Positions 1 through 8,297 of a stretch of DNA of 54,545 nt are shown one piece after another. Position 1 is the first letter of the stretch; each line of letters starts with the position of its first letter. A program made the position numbers and the translations under genes. Under the pieces are notes generated by a model. It did no database searches. It saw only the letters and a list, made by a program, of their open reading frames with translations, and was not told the DNA's origin. Source of the DNA: Candidatus Peregrinibacteria bacterium (GTDB lineage: Bacteria > Patescibacteriota > Gracilibacteria > UM-FILTER-43-11); contig JAFGTE010000020.1 of NCBI GenBank assembly GCA_016934215.1, positions 1 to 54,545 on the forward strand. Reading direction: 5' to 3'.

Positions 1-107
1 TCTCCGATACGATCCGCAAATTTACTCAATTTCTGAAATTTTTTCCGTACTGCCTGTTCCTGCTTTTCCCCCAGATGAACATCGCGAGTGTGAATCCTGA
101 GTATCAT
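1..107 (-). CDS. Ribosome hibernation promoting factor-like protein (N-terminal fragment, cut by window edge)
   Basis: A minus-strand reading frame starts with ATG at 105-107 and runs off the left edge after 35 codons. The readable start is MILRIHTRDVHLGEKQEQAV followed by a Lys-rich helix containing FQKLSKFADRIG. The order of a short beta strand, a turn and a helix with the pattern K(F/L)xKLxKF resembles the beginning of HPF/RaiA (sigma-54 modulation) proteins, which bind the 30S decoding region and silence ribosomes. Only the first strand and helix are visible, so the family is a guess. It diverges from the gene at 201, and the AT-rich gap of 93 bases would hold both promoters. Confidence 0.45.
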   Translation of the reverse strand, partial: MILRIHTRDVHLGEKQEQAVRKKFQKLSKFADRIG

Positions 108-200
108 AATTTTTTTAATTTAATTTCGGTCTCATTATACTGAAAAACATTTTAATGGGAAATGCTTGAAAAATAAGCTGAGGAAGTGCTAAATTAAAAG

Positions 201-2078
201 GTGCAATCTAAAACAAAGAAAATGTCATTCAAAATACTTGCAGATACCTTTTCAGTCGCCCGTGATTCAAGTCATTTTGTTCAGCTCAAGACCTTAAAAA
301 GTCCGCGTACCGAGGATCAGCTCTGGGTAGCCTTTAAGATTGAGGGGGATACCAAATACGCACGTTCCACTATGCAGGACATCATCGACACACTCGATGA
401 GGTCTTTTTTGACCACCTGGATGTGGAAGTCTATGAACGCTTCGAACATGCTTTAAAAGAGGTCAATCTGACTTATAAAACCCTTAAGGAAAAACGCGGG
501 ATAAGGTCTGTGGGAAATATCAGTGCCATTATTGCCGTCTTTTCCGGCAATGAACTTCATCTTACCCAAACGGCCGACGCCGAAGCCTATCTGGTCCGTA
601 AGGGTAAATTATCACTCATCAGTGAAGGCTTATCCGGAAAATCGGATGACCTTTTTACCAATATCGCCAGTGGTGAACTGCTCCCCGAAGATAAGATCAT
701 CTTCTCAACGTCCAGATTGCTCCGCATGGCCACGCACTCGCAACTCGCCCAGATGTGTTCAGAAGGAGTAACAGAAGCACTGGATGCCATTCGGGAGCTG
801 GTGCTTTCAGATAATGAACTCAGTATCGGTGTCACCTGTCTCAGCACCAAACTTCCCCACCGCGGAGGAACAGCCGTTAGCAAAGGAGACGGAGGCGGAA
901 AAGCCTTAGCCGTTCTCGGAGATTATCTGACTAAAACAGCTCATTTCATACAAAGTAAATTTAAACTCGGAGGACGAAAACTCCCCATGGAGAAAAATAA
1001 CATTTTGATAGCGATCGGTATTATCGCCATCGTCCTGATTCTCAGCATCAGCTTCTTGCTCAACAGCCGCCACGATTCACAACTGCGTGACGAATACCGG
1101 CTCCGTATCGAAGCCATGAATCAGGATCTGCATGTCGCGAATACAAAAGGATACGCCAATGATAAAGAAACTGCGAACGCTATTTTAAATAAGGTCGAAA
1201 CGGATGCTAAAGCCATCTTAGACAGCAAGTACTTCAGAGCGGAAGCCCTGGCTTTACTGGATAAAGTGCAAGCCACCCGGGATAGCATCAACAACACAAA
1301 ACGCATCACAGACATCACTCCTTATGTGAATCTTTCCACTAAACGGGAAAATGTGGAAGCAACCGGTTTTGTAAATCTGGATGACAATTTCTTCGTTTAT
1401 GAGTACAACGCCCTCTATGAAGTGATCCTCGATCAGGTGCTCGACCCCAAAACAATCGATCAGACCGAAGTCGTAGTCAACGCCACCGCCATGGAAGACC
1501 AGGGGCTCATCACTATGATGACTCAATCCGGCCGAATCATCGAGTACTTTGACGGACAGTTTGAGTTTGTGGGTACCGATGACGAAACCTGGAAATCCGG
1601 TGTCGACATGGCTGCCTACGGAAGAAATCTCTATATTTTAAATCCCACGGACAATCAAATTTATAAATACAGCCGGGCCCGGGCCAAATACGGAAATGCA
1701 ACGGAATACAGTCTGGATGCCAATTTGAGCGGTGCCCTTTCACTCGCCATAGACGGTAATATCTATGTACTAAAAGAAGACGGCAGTATCCTCAAAATAT
1801 TCAAAGGGGAACAGCAGAGTTTTGAAATTGATGATCTGGCAACCGATATTTCATCCGCGACCGAAATCCTCACCCTTCCGGAACATCGTAATCTTTACGT
1901 GCTCGATCTTGAAAACCGGCGGGTGATCATTCTGGAAAAAGAGGTGGGTACGGGGGCCCGCTACACGGGTCAGGTCTATTTTGAAGAACTGGACGACGTA
2001 CAGGACTTTTACGTAGACAAAAAGGAAGACAAGCTCTATTTGCTGACTAAAAAAGCCATCTATCAGGTGGAAATTTAA
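201..2078 (+). CDS. Membrane protein with degenerate PP2C-like N-domain and beta-propeller-like C-domain
   Basis: No family name is certain. Residues about 1-215 look like a PP2C-type phosphatase fold: there is a strand pattern around AIIAVFSGNELHL followed by TADAEAYLVRKGKLSLIS, which resembles the GDSraYl..g.l..lt segment of PP2C enzymes. The metal-binding aspartates are not where an active enzyme would have them, so it may be a pseudophosphatase. Residues about 268-287 form one hydrophobic membrane segment, followed by a helical, charged linker. The rest, about 375-625, is strand-rich with repeated YVLxxDG/LYVLDLENRRV-like blades suggesting a propeller outside the membrane. The start is GTG at 201; an in-frame ATG at 222 is an alternative. 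A cytoplasmic sensor joined to an outer propeller suggests an envelope signalling role (inference). Confidence 0.7.
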   Translation: MQSKTKKMSFKILADTFSVARDSSHFVQLKTLKSPRTEDQLWVAFKIEGDTKYARSTMQDIIDTLDEVFFDHLDVEVYERFEHALKEVNLTYKTLKEKRGIRSVGNISAIIAVFSGNELHLTQTADAEAYLVRKGKLSLISEGLSGKSDDLFTNIASGELLPEDKIIFSTSRLLRMATHSQLAQMCSEGVTEALDAIRELVLSDNELSIGVTCLSTKLPHRGGTAVSKGDGGGKALAVLGDYLTKTAHFIQSKFKLGGRKLPMEKNNILIAIGIIAIVLILSISFLLNSRHDSQLRDEYRLRIEAMNQDLHVANTKGYANDKETANAILNKVETDAKAILDSKYFRAEALALLDKVQATRDSINNTKRITDITPYVNLSTKRENVEATGFVNLDDNFFVYEYNALYEVILDQVLDPKTIDQTEVVVNATAMEDQGLITMMTQSGRIIEYFDGQFEFVGTDDETWKSGVDMAAYGRNLYILNPTDNQIYKYSRARAKYGNATEYSLDANLSGALSLAIDGNIYVLKEDGSILKIFKGEQQSFEIDDLATDISSATEILTLPEHRNLYVLDLENRRVIILEKEVGTGARYTGQVYFEELDDVQDFYVDKKEDKLYLLTKKAIYQVEI

Positions 2079-2105
2079 AAGGGAAGGTGTATACTTAGCT
2101 TCACG

Positions 2106-3335
2106 ATGTTAAATAGCATTGCTGAAGCACTGGCCGACCTGAAAAAGGGAAAAATGATCATCGCCATCGATGACGAAGACCGCGAAAATGAGGGCGATTT
2201 GATGATGGCTGCCGAATTTATTGATGCCAAAGCGATCAATTTTATGAGTAAAGAAGGCCGCGGCCTGATCTGCGTGCCGATGGAAGAAGAGCTAGCCTAC
2301 CGGCTGAACTTTCATCCCATGGTAGAAAAAGCCAGCGGAAGCTGTAATTTTACCGTATCCGTCGATGCGAGAGAAGGGGTTAGCACCGGTATTTCCGCCA
2401 CCGACAGAGCGCTGACCATAAAAAAAATGACCGATCCAAACGCCACAGCCCAGGATTTTCTTCGTCCGGGCCACATGTTCCCGCTCATAGCCAAACGGGG
2501 CGGTGTGTTGGTACGCGCAGGACACACAGAAGCGACAACCGACTTGATGAAGCTGGCAGGATTAAGCCCCATTGGCGTTATCTGTGAAATCCTGAAAGAC
2601 GACGGCAGCATGGCCCGACTAACCGATTTAAAAACTTTTGCAAAAAAACACAAACTCAGGATCATCACCATTCAGGATTTGATTGAATACCGGAACAGGC
2701 ACGAAACGCTGATCCGCAAAGACGCTGAAAGTAAACTGGAAACAAATTACGGCTCTTTTATGGTTCATGTGTATACGAGTCTCATCGACCTTAAAGAACA
2801 CATTGCTTTGACCAAAGGAAATATCAAAAGCCGGAAGGTGAACATGGTGCGCGTGCACTCTGAATGTATGACAGGTGAAATTTTTGCCTCCAAGCATTGC
2901 GATTGTGGAGAACAGCTGGACAAAGCCTTTCAAATGATTAATGAAAACGGCAGTGGCGTGCTTCTTTACATGCGGCAGGAAGGCCGGGGAATCGGGTTGG
3001 TCAGCAAAATCAAAGCTTACAGTCTGCAGGAAAAGGGATTGGACACCGTGGAAGCCAACCATAAACTGGGTTTTAAAACAGATATAAGGAATTATGGCAT
3101 CGGTGCTCAGATTTTAGCGGATCTGGGAGTGAAAGAAATAGATCTCCTCACGAATAATCCGACCAAACTGGTCGGCCTGGAAGGCTATGGTCTGAAAATT
3201 CGCAAAAGAATTCCCATCGAAATTAAACCGAACGAAATCAATTTAAAGTACCTTCAGACGAAAAAAAGAAAAATGGGGCATTTACTAACGCAGCTCAAAA
3301 ATGAAAATGTTCGCGAACCGCAAAGAGGCAGCTGA
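2106..3335 (+). CDS. ribBA: Bifunctional 3,4-dihydroxy-2-butanone-4-phosphate synthase / GTP cyclohydrolase II
   Basis: This makes both riboflavin precursors: the RibB half converts ribulose 5-phosphate to the four-carbon unit, and the RibA half opens GTP. The N-terminal half shows the RibB acidic motif DDEDRENEGDLMMAAE and the RAGHTEATTDL motif. The C-terminal half shows the GTP cyclohydrolase II zinc site VHSECMTGEIFASKHCDCG with three cysteines, the catalytic RQEGRGIGL segment and the LLTNNPTK end motif. At 409 residues it has the normal RibBA length. No ribD, ribE or ribH is in the window, so the pathway must be completed elsewhere or the organism uses only part of it. It ends with TGA, and its last 35 bases overlap the next gene in another frame. 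Confidence 0.96.
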   Translation: MLNSIAEALADLKKGKMIIAIDDEDRENEGDLMMAAEFIDAKAINFMSKEGRGLICVPMEEELAYRLNFHPMVEKASGSCNFTVSVDAREGVSTGISATDRALTIKKMTDPNATAQDFLRPGHMFPLIAKRGGVLVRAGHTEATTDLMKLAGLSPIGVICEILKDDGSMARLTDLKTFAKKHKLRIITIQDLIEYRNRHETLIRKDAESKLETNYGSFMVHVYTSLIDLKEHIALTKGNIKSRKVNMVRVHSECMTGEIFASKHCDCGEQLDKAFQMINENGSGVLLYMRQEGRGIGLVSKIKAYSLQEKGLDTVEANHKLGFKTDIRNYGIGAQILADLGVKEIDLLTNNPTKLVGLEGYGLKIRKRIPIEIKPNEINLKYLQTKKRKMGHLLTQLKNENVREPQRGS

Positions 3336-3942
3336 ACTACTGAGTAAAGAGCTAAAAGCATATGAAGGCCATAAGGAGGCCATCATTTTGGCTATCCCGC
3401 GCGGCGCCCTGAAAATCGGCGAAGTGCTCAGGGAAAAGCTTAAACTCCCTCTTGACATCGTCGTGACAAAAAAAATCGGCGCCCCCGGAAACGAAGAATT
3501 TGCCGTGGGTGTCGTAGATCCGGAGGGAAACGGCATCTACAACAAAAACAATCTGGCTTCCTATGGCATTCCCATGTCGTATATTCAGGAAGAAGCCCAG
3601 CGATTGAAACATGTGATTAAAAGGCGCTATGAAGACTATCGGGGATCAGCTGACCCTCCTGAAATCAAAGGAAAAATTTGTATTGTCGTTGATGATGGCA
3701 TTGCCACCGGCCACACTACCGAAGCAGCCGTTCAGTATCTGAAACATCAAAAAGCCAAAAAAGTGGTGCTGGCCGTGCCGGTTTCGGCGGCAGATTCAGC
3801 TGCCAGACTGGAAAAAGAAGTGGATGAGTTCATCTGTTTAGCCCGACCCATGGATTTTTATGCTGTAGGCCAGTTTTACGCCGATTTTCCCCAGGTTTCG
3901 GACGAAGAAGCCATCAGAATTCTGGGTTTAAGAAAAACTTAA
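3301..3942 (+). CDS. Phosphoribosyltransferase family protein (COG1926-like)
   Basis: A type I phosphoribosyltransferase fold is shown by the PRPP-binding loop IVVDDGIATGHT in the middle of the protein, preceded by IVVTKKIGAPGNEEFAVGVV and the early basic FANRKEAAELLSKEL helix. The combination matches the stand-alone predicted phosphoribosyltransferases of COG1926, whose substrates are not established. Length (213 residues) is normal for the group. The start lies inside the 3' end of ribBA (35-base overlap, different frame), so translation is probably coupled. A second ATG two codons later is equally possible. A terminator-like hairpin follows. Confidence 0.85.
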   Translation: MKMFANRKEAAELLSKELKAYEGHKEAIILAIPRGALKIGEVLREKLKLPLDIVVTKKIGAPGNEEFAVGVVDPEGNGIYNKNNLASYGIPMSYIQEEAQRLKHVIKRRYEDYRGSADPPEIKGKICIVVDDGIATGHTTEAAVQYLKHQKAKKVVLAVPVSAADSAARLEKEVDEFICLARPMDFYAVGQFYADFPQVSDEEAIRILGLRKT

Positions 3943-3980
3943 AAAATCAAAAACCGGGAATAATGCTGAAATACCGCATA

Positions 3981-4006
3981 AAGCCTTGCAAATCGGGGCT
4001 TTTTTT
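3981..4006 (+). terminator. Intrinsic terminator-like hairpin after the phosphoribosyltransferase
   Basis: AAGCC pairs with GGCTT around an 11-base loop and runs straight into a T tract. The stem is short (5 bp), so strength is uncertain. It physically overlaps the promoter of the next operon. Confidence 0.5.
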
Positions 4007-4014
4007 GCTATAAT
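3986..4014 (+). promoter_or_regulatory. Promoter of the ten-gene operon (TTGCAA-17-TATAAT, extended -10)
   Basis: TTGCAA at 3986-3991 and TATAAT at 4009-4014 are separated by exactly 17 bases, and the -10 box is preceded by TGC, making an extended -10 element. The predicted RNA start, near 4021, is about 18 bases before the ATG at 4039. The spacer contains the loop and the right arm of the upstream terminator. Confidence 0.7.
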
Positions 4015-4038
4015 ATTTAGATTTAATAATTTAATTCC

Positions 4039-4425
4039 ATGGAAGACGTCTTAAAGAAATATGAGAGCTATCAGGTGGATGATAAAACCCAGCAGAAATT
4101 AAACCAGCCACTGAAAGACAAAACAGGCTTCAACGAAGGCCATGAAGAGTTTTTAAAGACACTGATACAGAAACTGGAAAAAGGAGATCTGGACTCGCAC
4201 AAGCCAGCTACACTCTACAATCGTGCCATTTATGACAAACTGCCCGAAGAAGAACAGGAAAAAGCCGATTTAACGGCGATCAACCTGATGAGTATGATCC
4301 GCCAGATTGAATCCCTGTGGAAAATAGATCAGTCGGCCACCTTCCAGATTCAGAATCTGGTGGAATCTGTTTTTCAGATGAAGTCTAAGTTTGAGCAGCA
4401 GTATGGCGATGTCTATATTATTTAG
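4039..4425 (+). CDS. Unrecognised small helical protein, first gene of the operon
   Basis: I do not recognise a family. The 128-residue product is predicted helical and charged, with an amphipathic C-terminal half (LTAINLMSMIRQIESLWKI and the QNLVESVFQMKSKFEQQYG helix). There is no signal peptide, membrane segment or cysteine pattern. It sits immediately behind a strong-looking promoter and heads a run of same-strand genes reaching 15660. Codon use and spacing look like a real gene. A structural or chaperone-like role for the following large proteins is possible but unsupported. Confidence 0.75.
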   Translation: MEDVLKKYESYQVDDKTQQKLNQPLKDKTGFNEGHEEFLKTLIQKLEKGDLDSHKPATLYNRAIYDKLPEEEQEKADLTAINLMSMIRQIESLWKIDQSATFQIQNLVESVFQMKSKFEQQYGDVYII

Positions 4426-4432
4426 CTTTACT

Positions 4433-4460
4433 TACTACTTAGTCCTTACTATTTAGTCCT
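4433..4460 (+). repeat. Two tandem copies of a 14-base TACTAYTTAGTCCT unit
   Basis: TACTACTTAGTCCT is followed directly by TACTATTTAGTCCT, differing at one base. It lies between the first two genes of the operon. TAGTCC/TTAGT-rich spacer DNA also occurs near 18843-18908, and a TAG-rich hairpin occurs at 32483-32502. Confidence 0.6.
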
Positions 4461-4466
4461 AACATT

Positions 4467-4679
4467 ATGAACGGTGACTTAATGCCTATCGGCGGACACA
4501 AAAGAAAAGCAGATCCGGCACACGCCAAAGCCATCAAAGAAGGCGGTAAAAAAGCTCAGGAAATTGCCAGAAAAACAACGAAAGAGCACAAACAGGTTGA
4601 AGTGCCTAAAGCGGAAGAAGAATTATTAAAAGATCTGCAGGCCGTAAACAATCCTGATCTTAACAAAATAAAAAAATAA
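4467..4679 (+). CDS. Unrecognised 70-residue basic protein
   Basis: A short, very hydrophilic product starts MNGDLMPIGGHKRKADPAHA and is rich in Lys, Ala and Glu, with no hydrophobic segment. It looks like a mostly helical or disordered basic peptide. It lies between two genes of the same operon with ordinary short gaps. No family is recognised. Coding status rests on length, position and the absence of a better frame, so confidence is moderate. Confidence 0.55.
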   Translation: MNGDLMPIGGHKRKADPAHAKAIKEGGKKAQEIARKTTKEHKQVEVPKAEEELLKDLQAVNNPDLNKIKK

Positions 4680-4697
4680 ACCAATAAATAAAAAATC

Positions 4698-4970
4698 ATG
4701 ACTGATATCGAGAGAAAAATTATCGATCTGATCGAAGGAAACCAGCATCTTTCGACAGACCTCAAAAAGCGTTACATTCTGGCGCTCTTTCTGATGGGAA
4801 CTCATGAACAGGAAGAATACCTGAAGCTGATTGAAGCTTTCACTTATCGCTGTAATGCGGTGGAACGGGGTATTTATATCGTCAAAGCCGATGAAAAGGA
4901 AAAAGTCATGAAAACCCTGAACGAAGTCAAAGAAGACATTCTTAAAAAAATCAAATCAAACAACGAATAA
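4698..4970 (+). CDS. Unrecognised 90-residue helical protein
   Basis: The product is all-helical by pattern: an N-terminal MTDIERKIIDLIEGNQHLS helix, a central LKKRYILALFLMGTHEQEEYLKLIEAF helical hairpin and a C-terminal Lys/Glu helix. There is no export signal. Its TAA stop shares one base with the ATG of the next gene (TAATG), so the two are almost certainly co-translated, and it may be a partner of the 544-residue protein that follows. The overall size and helical-hairpin character resemble the 115-residue protein at 7950, but I see no clear sequence match. Confidence 0.75.
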   Translation: MTDIERKIIDLIEGNQHLSTDLKKRYILALFLMGTHEQEEYLKLIEAFTYRCNAVERGIYIVKADEKEKVMKTLNEVKEDILKKIKSNNE

Positions 4971-6604
4971 TGGCCGTAAAATTTAAAAAATTCACGGACA
5001 GGATCAGCGACGCCTGGGACAACCCTGAACTTGACGAAACGAAGGCCGCGCTAGCTAAAGCAATCCTCGAAAGCGGAACAACTGCCATTGATTTACAAAG
5101 AGCACTTGCCGTACTGGATGAAGAAATGACCAAGCTGGGAAAATCAGACGAGGAACGAAGTCAGCTAAAAAAAGATTTTGAAAGACGTTTCAGGGTATTT
5201 ACCGGTAATAACGAAAGAGAAGCTGTATTAAAAAGCCCGGAAGCTATTCACATTGACGCCTTTGTAGACGATTTTGCCGTTTATTCAAGGCTGAACGAAG
5301 CCATCGAACGAAGCAGAAAAGAAAAATCAAAAGATCCTCTTTTCAGGATCATCCAGACAGCCAGAGCCAGTACTCCTTTGCTTGCCGGTCTGGGTGCCGG
5401 TCTGATGAAATTTCTGGCCGAAGGGCAAGCGGAAGAAAAGAAGAAAGGAAAAAAGGGAAATCCTTCCAAGCTTGAGGCTGCCGCTACCAGAGCCGATGCA
5501 GCCCTGGAAGAGGCAAAAACCAAAACCAAGAAAAAGAAAGACGATAAAAAAGAAGACCGGAAAGAAGCCGATACAACACTAAAAGCATCCGCCAGCAGCC
5601 CCCGTACAGCAGGACCTTCCGCTGAAATGGTCAGCAGTGCTGCAGAACCGGATGTGAATGTTGACAGACCTCGCAGGGGCCCTATCAAGTACGAACCAAA
5701 TCCTGAATACTCAAAAAGGAAACTGTCCGGAAAAGAGTTTTTAGCCAAATACAAAACGATCAAAGACCGGCATGAAAGACATATGTTTGCCCTGCAGCAG
5801 ATTGCCCTGGGTAACGTGCCAGCTCATTTCAATCAGTTTGAACACATGAGGATAACGGGCAGAAAGGGCACCAAAATAGAATTTGAAGTCGCCAGACATA
5901 ATCAGCGCATCGGCACAGACAGCGACTATGTGGAAGTTCCTTTTGACGGACCAACTGCTTCAGCCGCAGCAAAGATACAAGACTGCCACCTGGCAAACCC
6001 CTGGATTGTGGAGCAGGTGTATGAAAAAGCTAAAAGGGATGGAGGCGTCATCACTTTCTATGGCGGTCAGGATCTGGCAAGAAAAGCCGGTAAAAAAGAC
6101 TGGGATAACTGGATGCTGAGCGCGGAAGGAATGGCTCAGGCCTTCGAACTGCGCCGGGAAGAATTCAGAGGCAGGGAAGGACAGATCACCGCTGGCCATT
6201 TCAAGGCTGTCAATCCGCCAAATGCCAATGACATTGAACATCAGTGGTTAAACGCACAAGGTGGTCATTTTGAAACAGGAAAAAAAGTTCAAGGGTACAT
6301 GGGCGGTTTTCACGATGATACGTACTCAGACGCCTCTCACGGAATCAGATTAGTAAGAAATGGCAGCCTGTACGTGAATGGCGAACCGATGAGCTGGGAT
6401 GACTTTTACGCCGATCCGGATTTAGCCAGGGAACTCGGTTTTGATGTTATTCCCAAAGGCGCTAAATACGCCGGCACACCCGCACTGAACCAATTTATCG
6501 CCGAAAACAGCCCGGAAGAAGATAAACAAAAAAATGAAAAAAGGCCCGAAGCTGTTGCCATGACAGAAGAGCCCAAAGACAAACCAAAAGAAAAATTACT
6601 TTAA
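4970..6604 (+). CDS. Large operon protein with C-terminal domain resembling uncharacterised secreted proteins
   Basis: The 544 residues fall in three parts. Residues 1-150 are helical and end in a weakly hydrophobic stretch (TPLLAGLGAGLMKFL). Residues about 155-235 are a Lys/Glu/Ala-rich linker. Residues about 255-520 form a globular domain. That domain contains IGTDSDYVEVPF (about residue 313), a later DCHLANPWIVEQVYEKA helix, and SHGIRLV (about 455) followed by NGEPMSWDDFYADPDLA. From memory this pattern recurs in uncharacterised secreted proteins of Bacteroidota and other phyla; I know of no assigned function. No classical signal peptide is present. The start is fixed by the TAATG overlap with the upstream gene. 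The three-part plan (helices, charged linker, globular end) recurs in several neighbours. Confidence 0.85.
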   Translation: MAVKFKKFTDRISDAWDNPELDETKAALAKAILESGTTAIDLQRALAVLDEEMTKLGKSDEERSQLKKDFERRFRVFTGNNEREAVLKSPEAIHIDAFVDDFAVYSRLNEAIERSRKEKSKDPLFRIIQTARASTPLLAGLGAGLMKFLAEGQAEEKKKGKKGNPSKLEAAATRADAALEEAKTKTKKKKDDKKEDRKEADTTLKASASSPRTAGPSAEMVSSAAEPDVNVDRPRRGPIKYEPNPEYSKRKLSGKEFLAKYKTIKDRHERHMFALQQIALGNVPAHFNQFEHMRITGRKGTKIEFEVARHNQRIGTDSDYVEVPFDGPTASAAAKIQDCHLANPWIVEQVYEKAKRDGGVITFYGGQDLARKAGKKDWDNWMLSAEGMAQAFELRREEFRGREGQITAGHFKAVNPPNANDIEHQWLNAQGGHFETGKKVQGYMGGFHDDTYSDASHGIRLVRNGSLYVNGEPMSWDDFYADPDLARELGFDVIPKGAKYAGTPALNQFIAENSPEEDKQKNEKRPEAVAMTEEPKDKPKEKLL

Positions 6605-6618
6605 GTTAAATCAAGCTA

Positions 6619-7944
6619 ATGCAAAAACAAAAACTAACACCAAAGGCAGCTGACGACTTTCTGTCACAACTCGGCGACCTGTTTGGCCCCGTAGATACAG
6701 GACTCGATCAGGCCAAAAAAAATCTCGAAGCACATCGGGAGGAACTGGAAAAACTTCGGAAAGCAGGACAGTTGGACAAACTAGCTATAAACTTCTGGCT
6801 GACTTACGCTGAGGGGATCAGAGCTGACCTCCGGGAAAACGGTGTCACCAGTGAAGCCGCTCAGCAGCCTGTTATTGAAGAGATTAAAGCAGCATGGGAG
6901 CAGAAGCAAATGGGAAAAAAGGCTGAAGTTATTCTAAGTTGTCCGGAACTTAAAGCTATCGACGAATTCAATAGCATAGCTGAAAATCTGCCTAAAGCAC
7001 GAGAAATCATTGAAAGCGCTGAGCCGCAGCAAAAATGGCAGGCTATGCTCACCAACTGGGCTTCCGGCATTCCCGGTTTAGGTAAATTACTGGAAGGCAG
7101 TCAGTTCAGTTCTTTCTTATCTTCTATCGGCCTTGGCTTCCTTTTACCTGCCAGTAAAAAAGAACAAAAACAAAAGGAAGAAGGCAAAGAAAAAAAGGGG
7201 GCCGAAGAACAGGTCGCAGAAAAGAAAGACAAGGAAAAAGAGAAAGGGAGACAGGAAGGGGCCGAAACAGTTAAACTCGATAGTCCTCTGGACGACCACG
7301 AAGTGATACCGGAAGATTTCAAGCCGGGCAAGACTCTGGTAATGGGTGACTCCAACTATGAAATTCTGAGACTGCTCCAGCAAAAAGAGTTAAAAGAAAG
7401 AGTCAACGCAACTGTGCTCGCCAAAGGCAGTGAGCAAACGCACTGGGGCATCATGCAAATCAAAGGAAAACCAAAATCTTATTTTGCAGATTTTGAAAAT
7501 GTCGTGATCAGTTTTGGCACCAACGACATGGGCGGCAATGAAACAGGCCCCGATGTATGGAGCCGGTTTGAAAAAATCATCGCCCTGCTGAAAGAAAAAA
7601 ATCCGAATATGAGAATTCTGATGGCTACCATTCCGCCAGGCAAAGGAAACAAAGCTGGCGCATGGGGATCCAATTTTGACAAAGGTGAACCGACTTCAGT
7701 TGAAACCAAACGGGCATACGTCAACGAACAAATCCGAAAAGCAAAAAACAAAGGGGTGGTTCATGGTCTCATTGATTTAGCGGCCAAACGAAGCAAAGGC
7801 GGCGTGGCCGACGACCAGGACCCCGCCGCGCTTCACGCAGAATATAGCCGGACCAAAGGTGACCCGATTCACATCAAAGCCGACGTTCTTGCCGAAGCTG
7901 TTTTAAGAGCTCAATACGAAGCTCGCGATATAGAAGTAGCCTAA
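6619..7944 (+). CDS. SGNH/GDSL-hydrolase-like protein with N-terminal helical region
   Basis: The C-terminal third is an SGNH (GDSL-like) esterase fold: block I GDS with the nucleophile Ser245, block III GTND (residues 300-303) and the terminal D-x-x-H dyad at Asp415/His418 in GDPIH. These are the expected catalytic positions, so the domain is probably active. SGNH enzymes remove acyl groups, for example acetyl groups from sugars or peptidoglycan; the substrate here is unknown. Residues 1-150 are helical, about 155-175 is a short hydrophobic patch (SFLSSIGLGFLLPA), and about 176-220 is a Lys/Glu linker. There is no signal peptide. The same architecture as the preceding gene suggests parallel roles in one assembly or at one surface (inference). 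Confidence 0.85.
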   Translation: MQKQKLTPKAADDFLSQLGDLFGPVDTGLDQAKKNLEAHREELEKLRKAGQLDKLAINFWLTYAEGIRADLRENGVTSEAAQQPVIEEIKAAWEQKQMGKKAEVILSCPELKAIDEFNSIAENLPKAREIIESAEPQQKWQAMLTNWASGIPGLGKLLEGSQFSSFLSSIGLGFLLPASKKEQKQKEEGKEKKGAEEQVAEKKDKEKEKGRQEGAETVKLDSPLDDHEVIPEDFKPGKTLVMGDSNYEILRLLQQKELKERVNATVLAKGSEQTHWGIMQIKGKPKSYFADFENVVISFGTNDMGGNETGPDVWSRFEKIIALLKEKNPNMRILMATIPPGKGNKAGAWGSNFDKGEPTSVETKRAYVNEQIRKAKNKGVVHGLIDLAAKRSKGGVADDQDPAALHAEYSRTKGDPIHIKADVLAEAVLRAQYEARDIEVA

Positions 7945-7949
7945 AAAAT

Positions 7950-8297
7950 ATGACTGATACCAAAACCACCATCACCACTGACCAGCTCAGAAAAATGCTG
8001 AACGAAAGCATTCTTTCGGAGGAGCTGAAAACAAATTTCAACGAGATACTGGAAGTCATGGATAACGAAGGAAAAGCCCAGTTGCTTAAAATCATCGAAG
8101 AAAGTAATGCCGCTAGAGCCACTTATGAAAAAGAACACGATGAAAAAATGGTAAAACTAAATACCGCCCTCGAAAAACACCTTAAAAACAATATCCGCGA
8201 AGAAGAAAAATATATCCGGGAAGAATTTGAAGCTTATGGAAAAGAATTGGAAGAAAAAGAAATGCAGGATGTTGAACAAACAATTAACAACATATAA
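7950..8297 (+). CDS. Unrecognised 115-residue coiled-coil protein
   Basis: The product is highly charged and helical, with heptad-like repeats from about residue 45 onward (EHDEKMVKLNTALEKHLKNN and the Glu-rich tail). No export signal, membrane segment or known motif is seen. It begins 5 bases after the SGNH gene and ends directly against the start of the 1307-residue gene, so it sits between two large proteins of the operon. A small partner or adaptor role is plausible but not shown. Confidence 0.75.
   Translation: MTDTKTTITTDQLRKMLNESILSEELKTNFNEILEVMDNEGKAQLLKIIEESNAARATYEKEHDEKMVKLNTALEKHLKNNIREEEKYIREEFEAYGKELEEKEMQDVEQTINNI

Noticed and set aside
4433-4460. CRISPR-like repeat
   Set aside because: Only two short tandem units with no spacers; no array or cas gene anywhere in the window.
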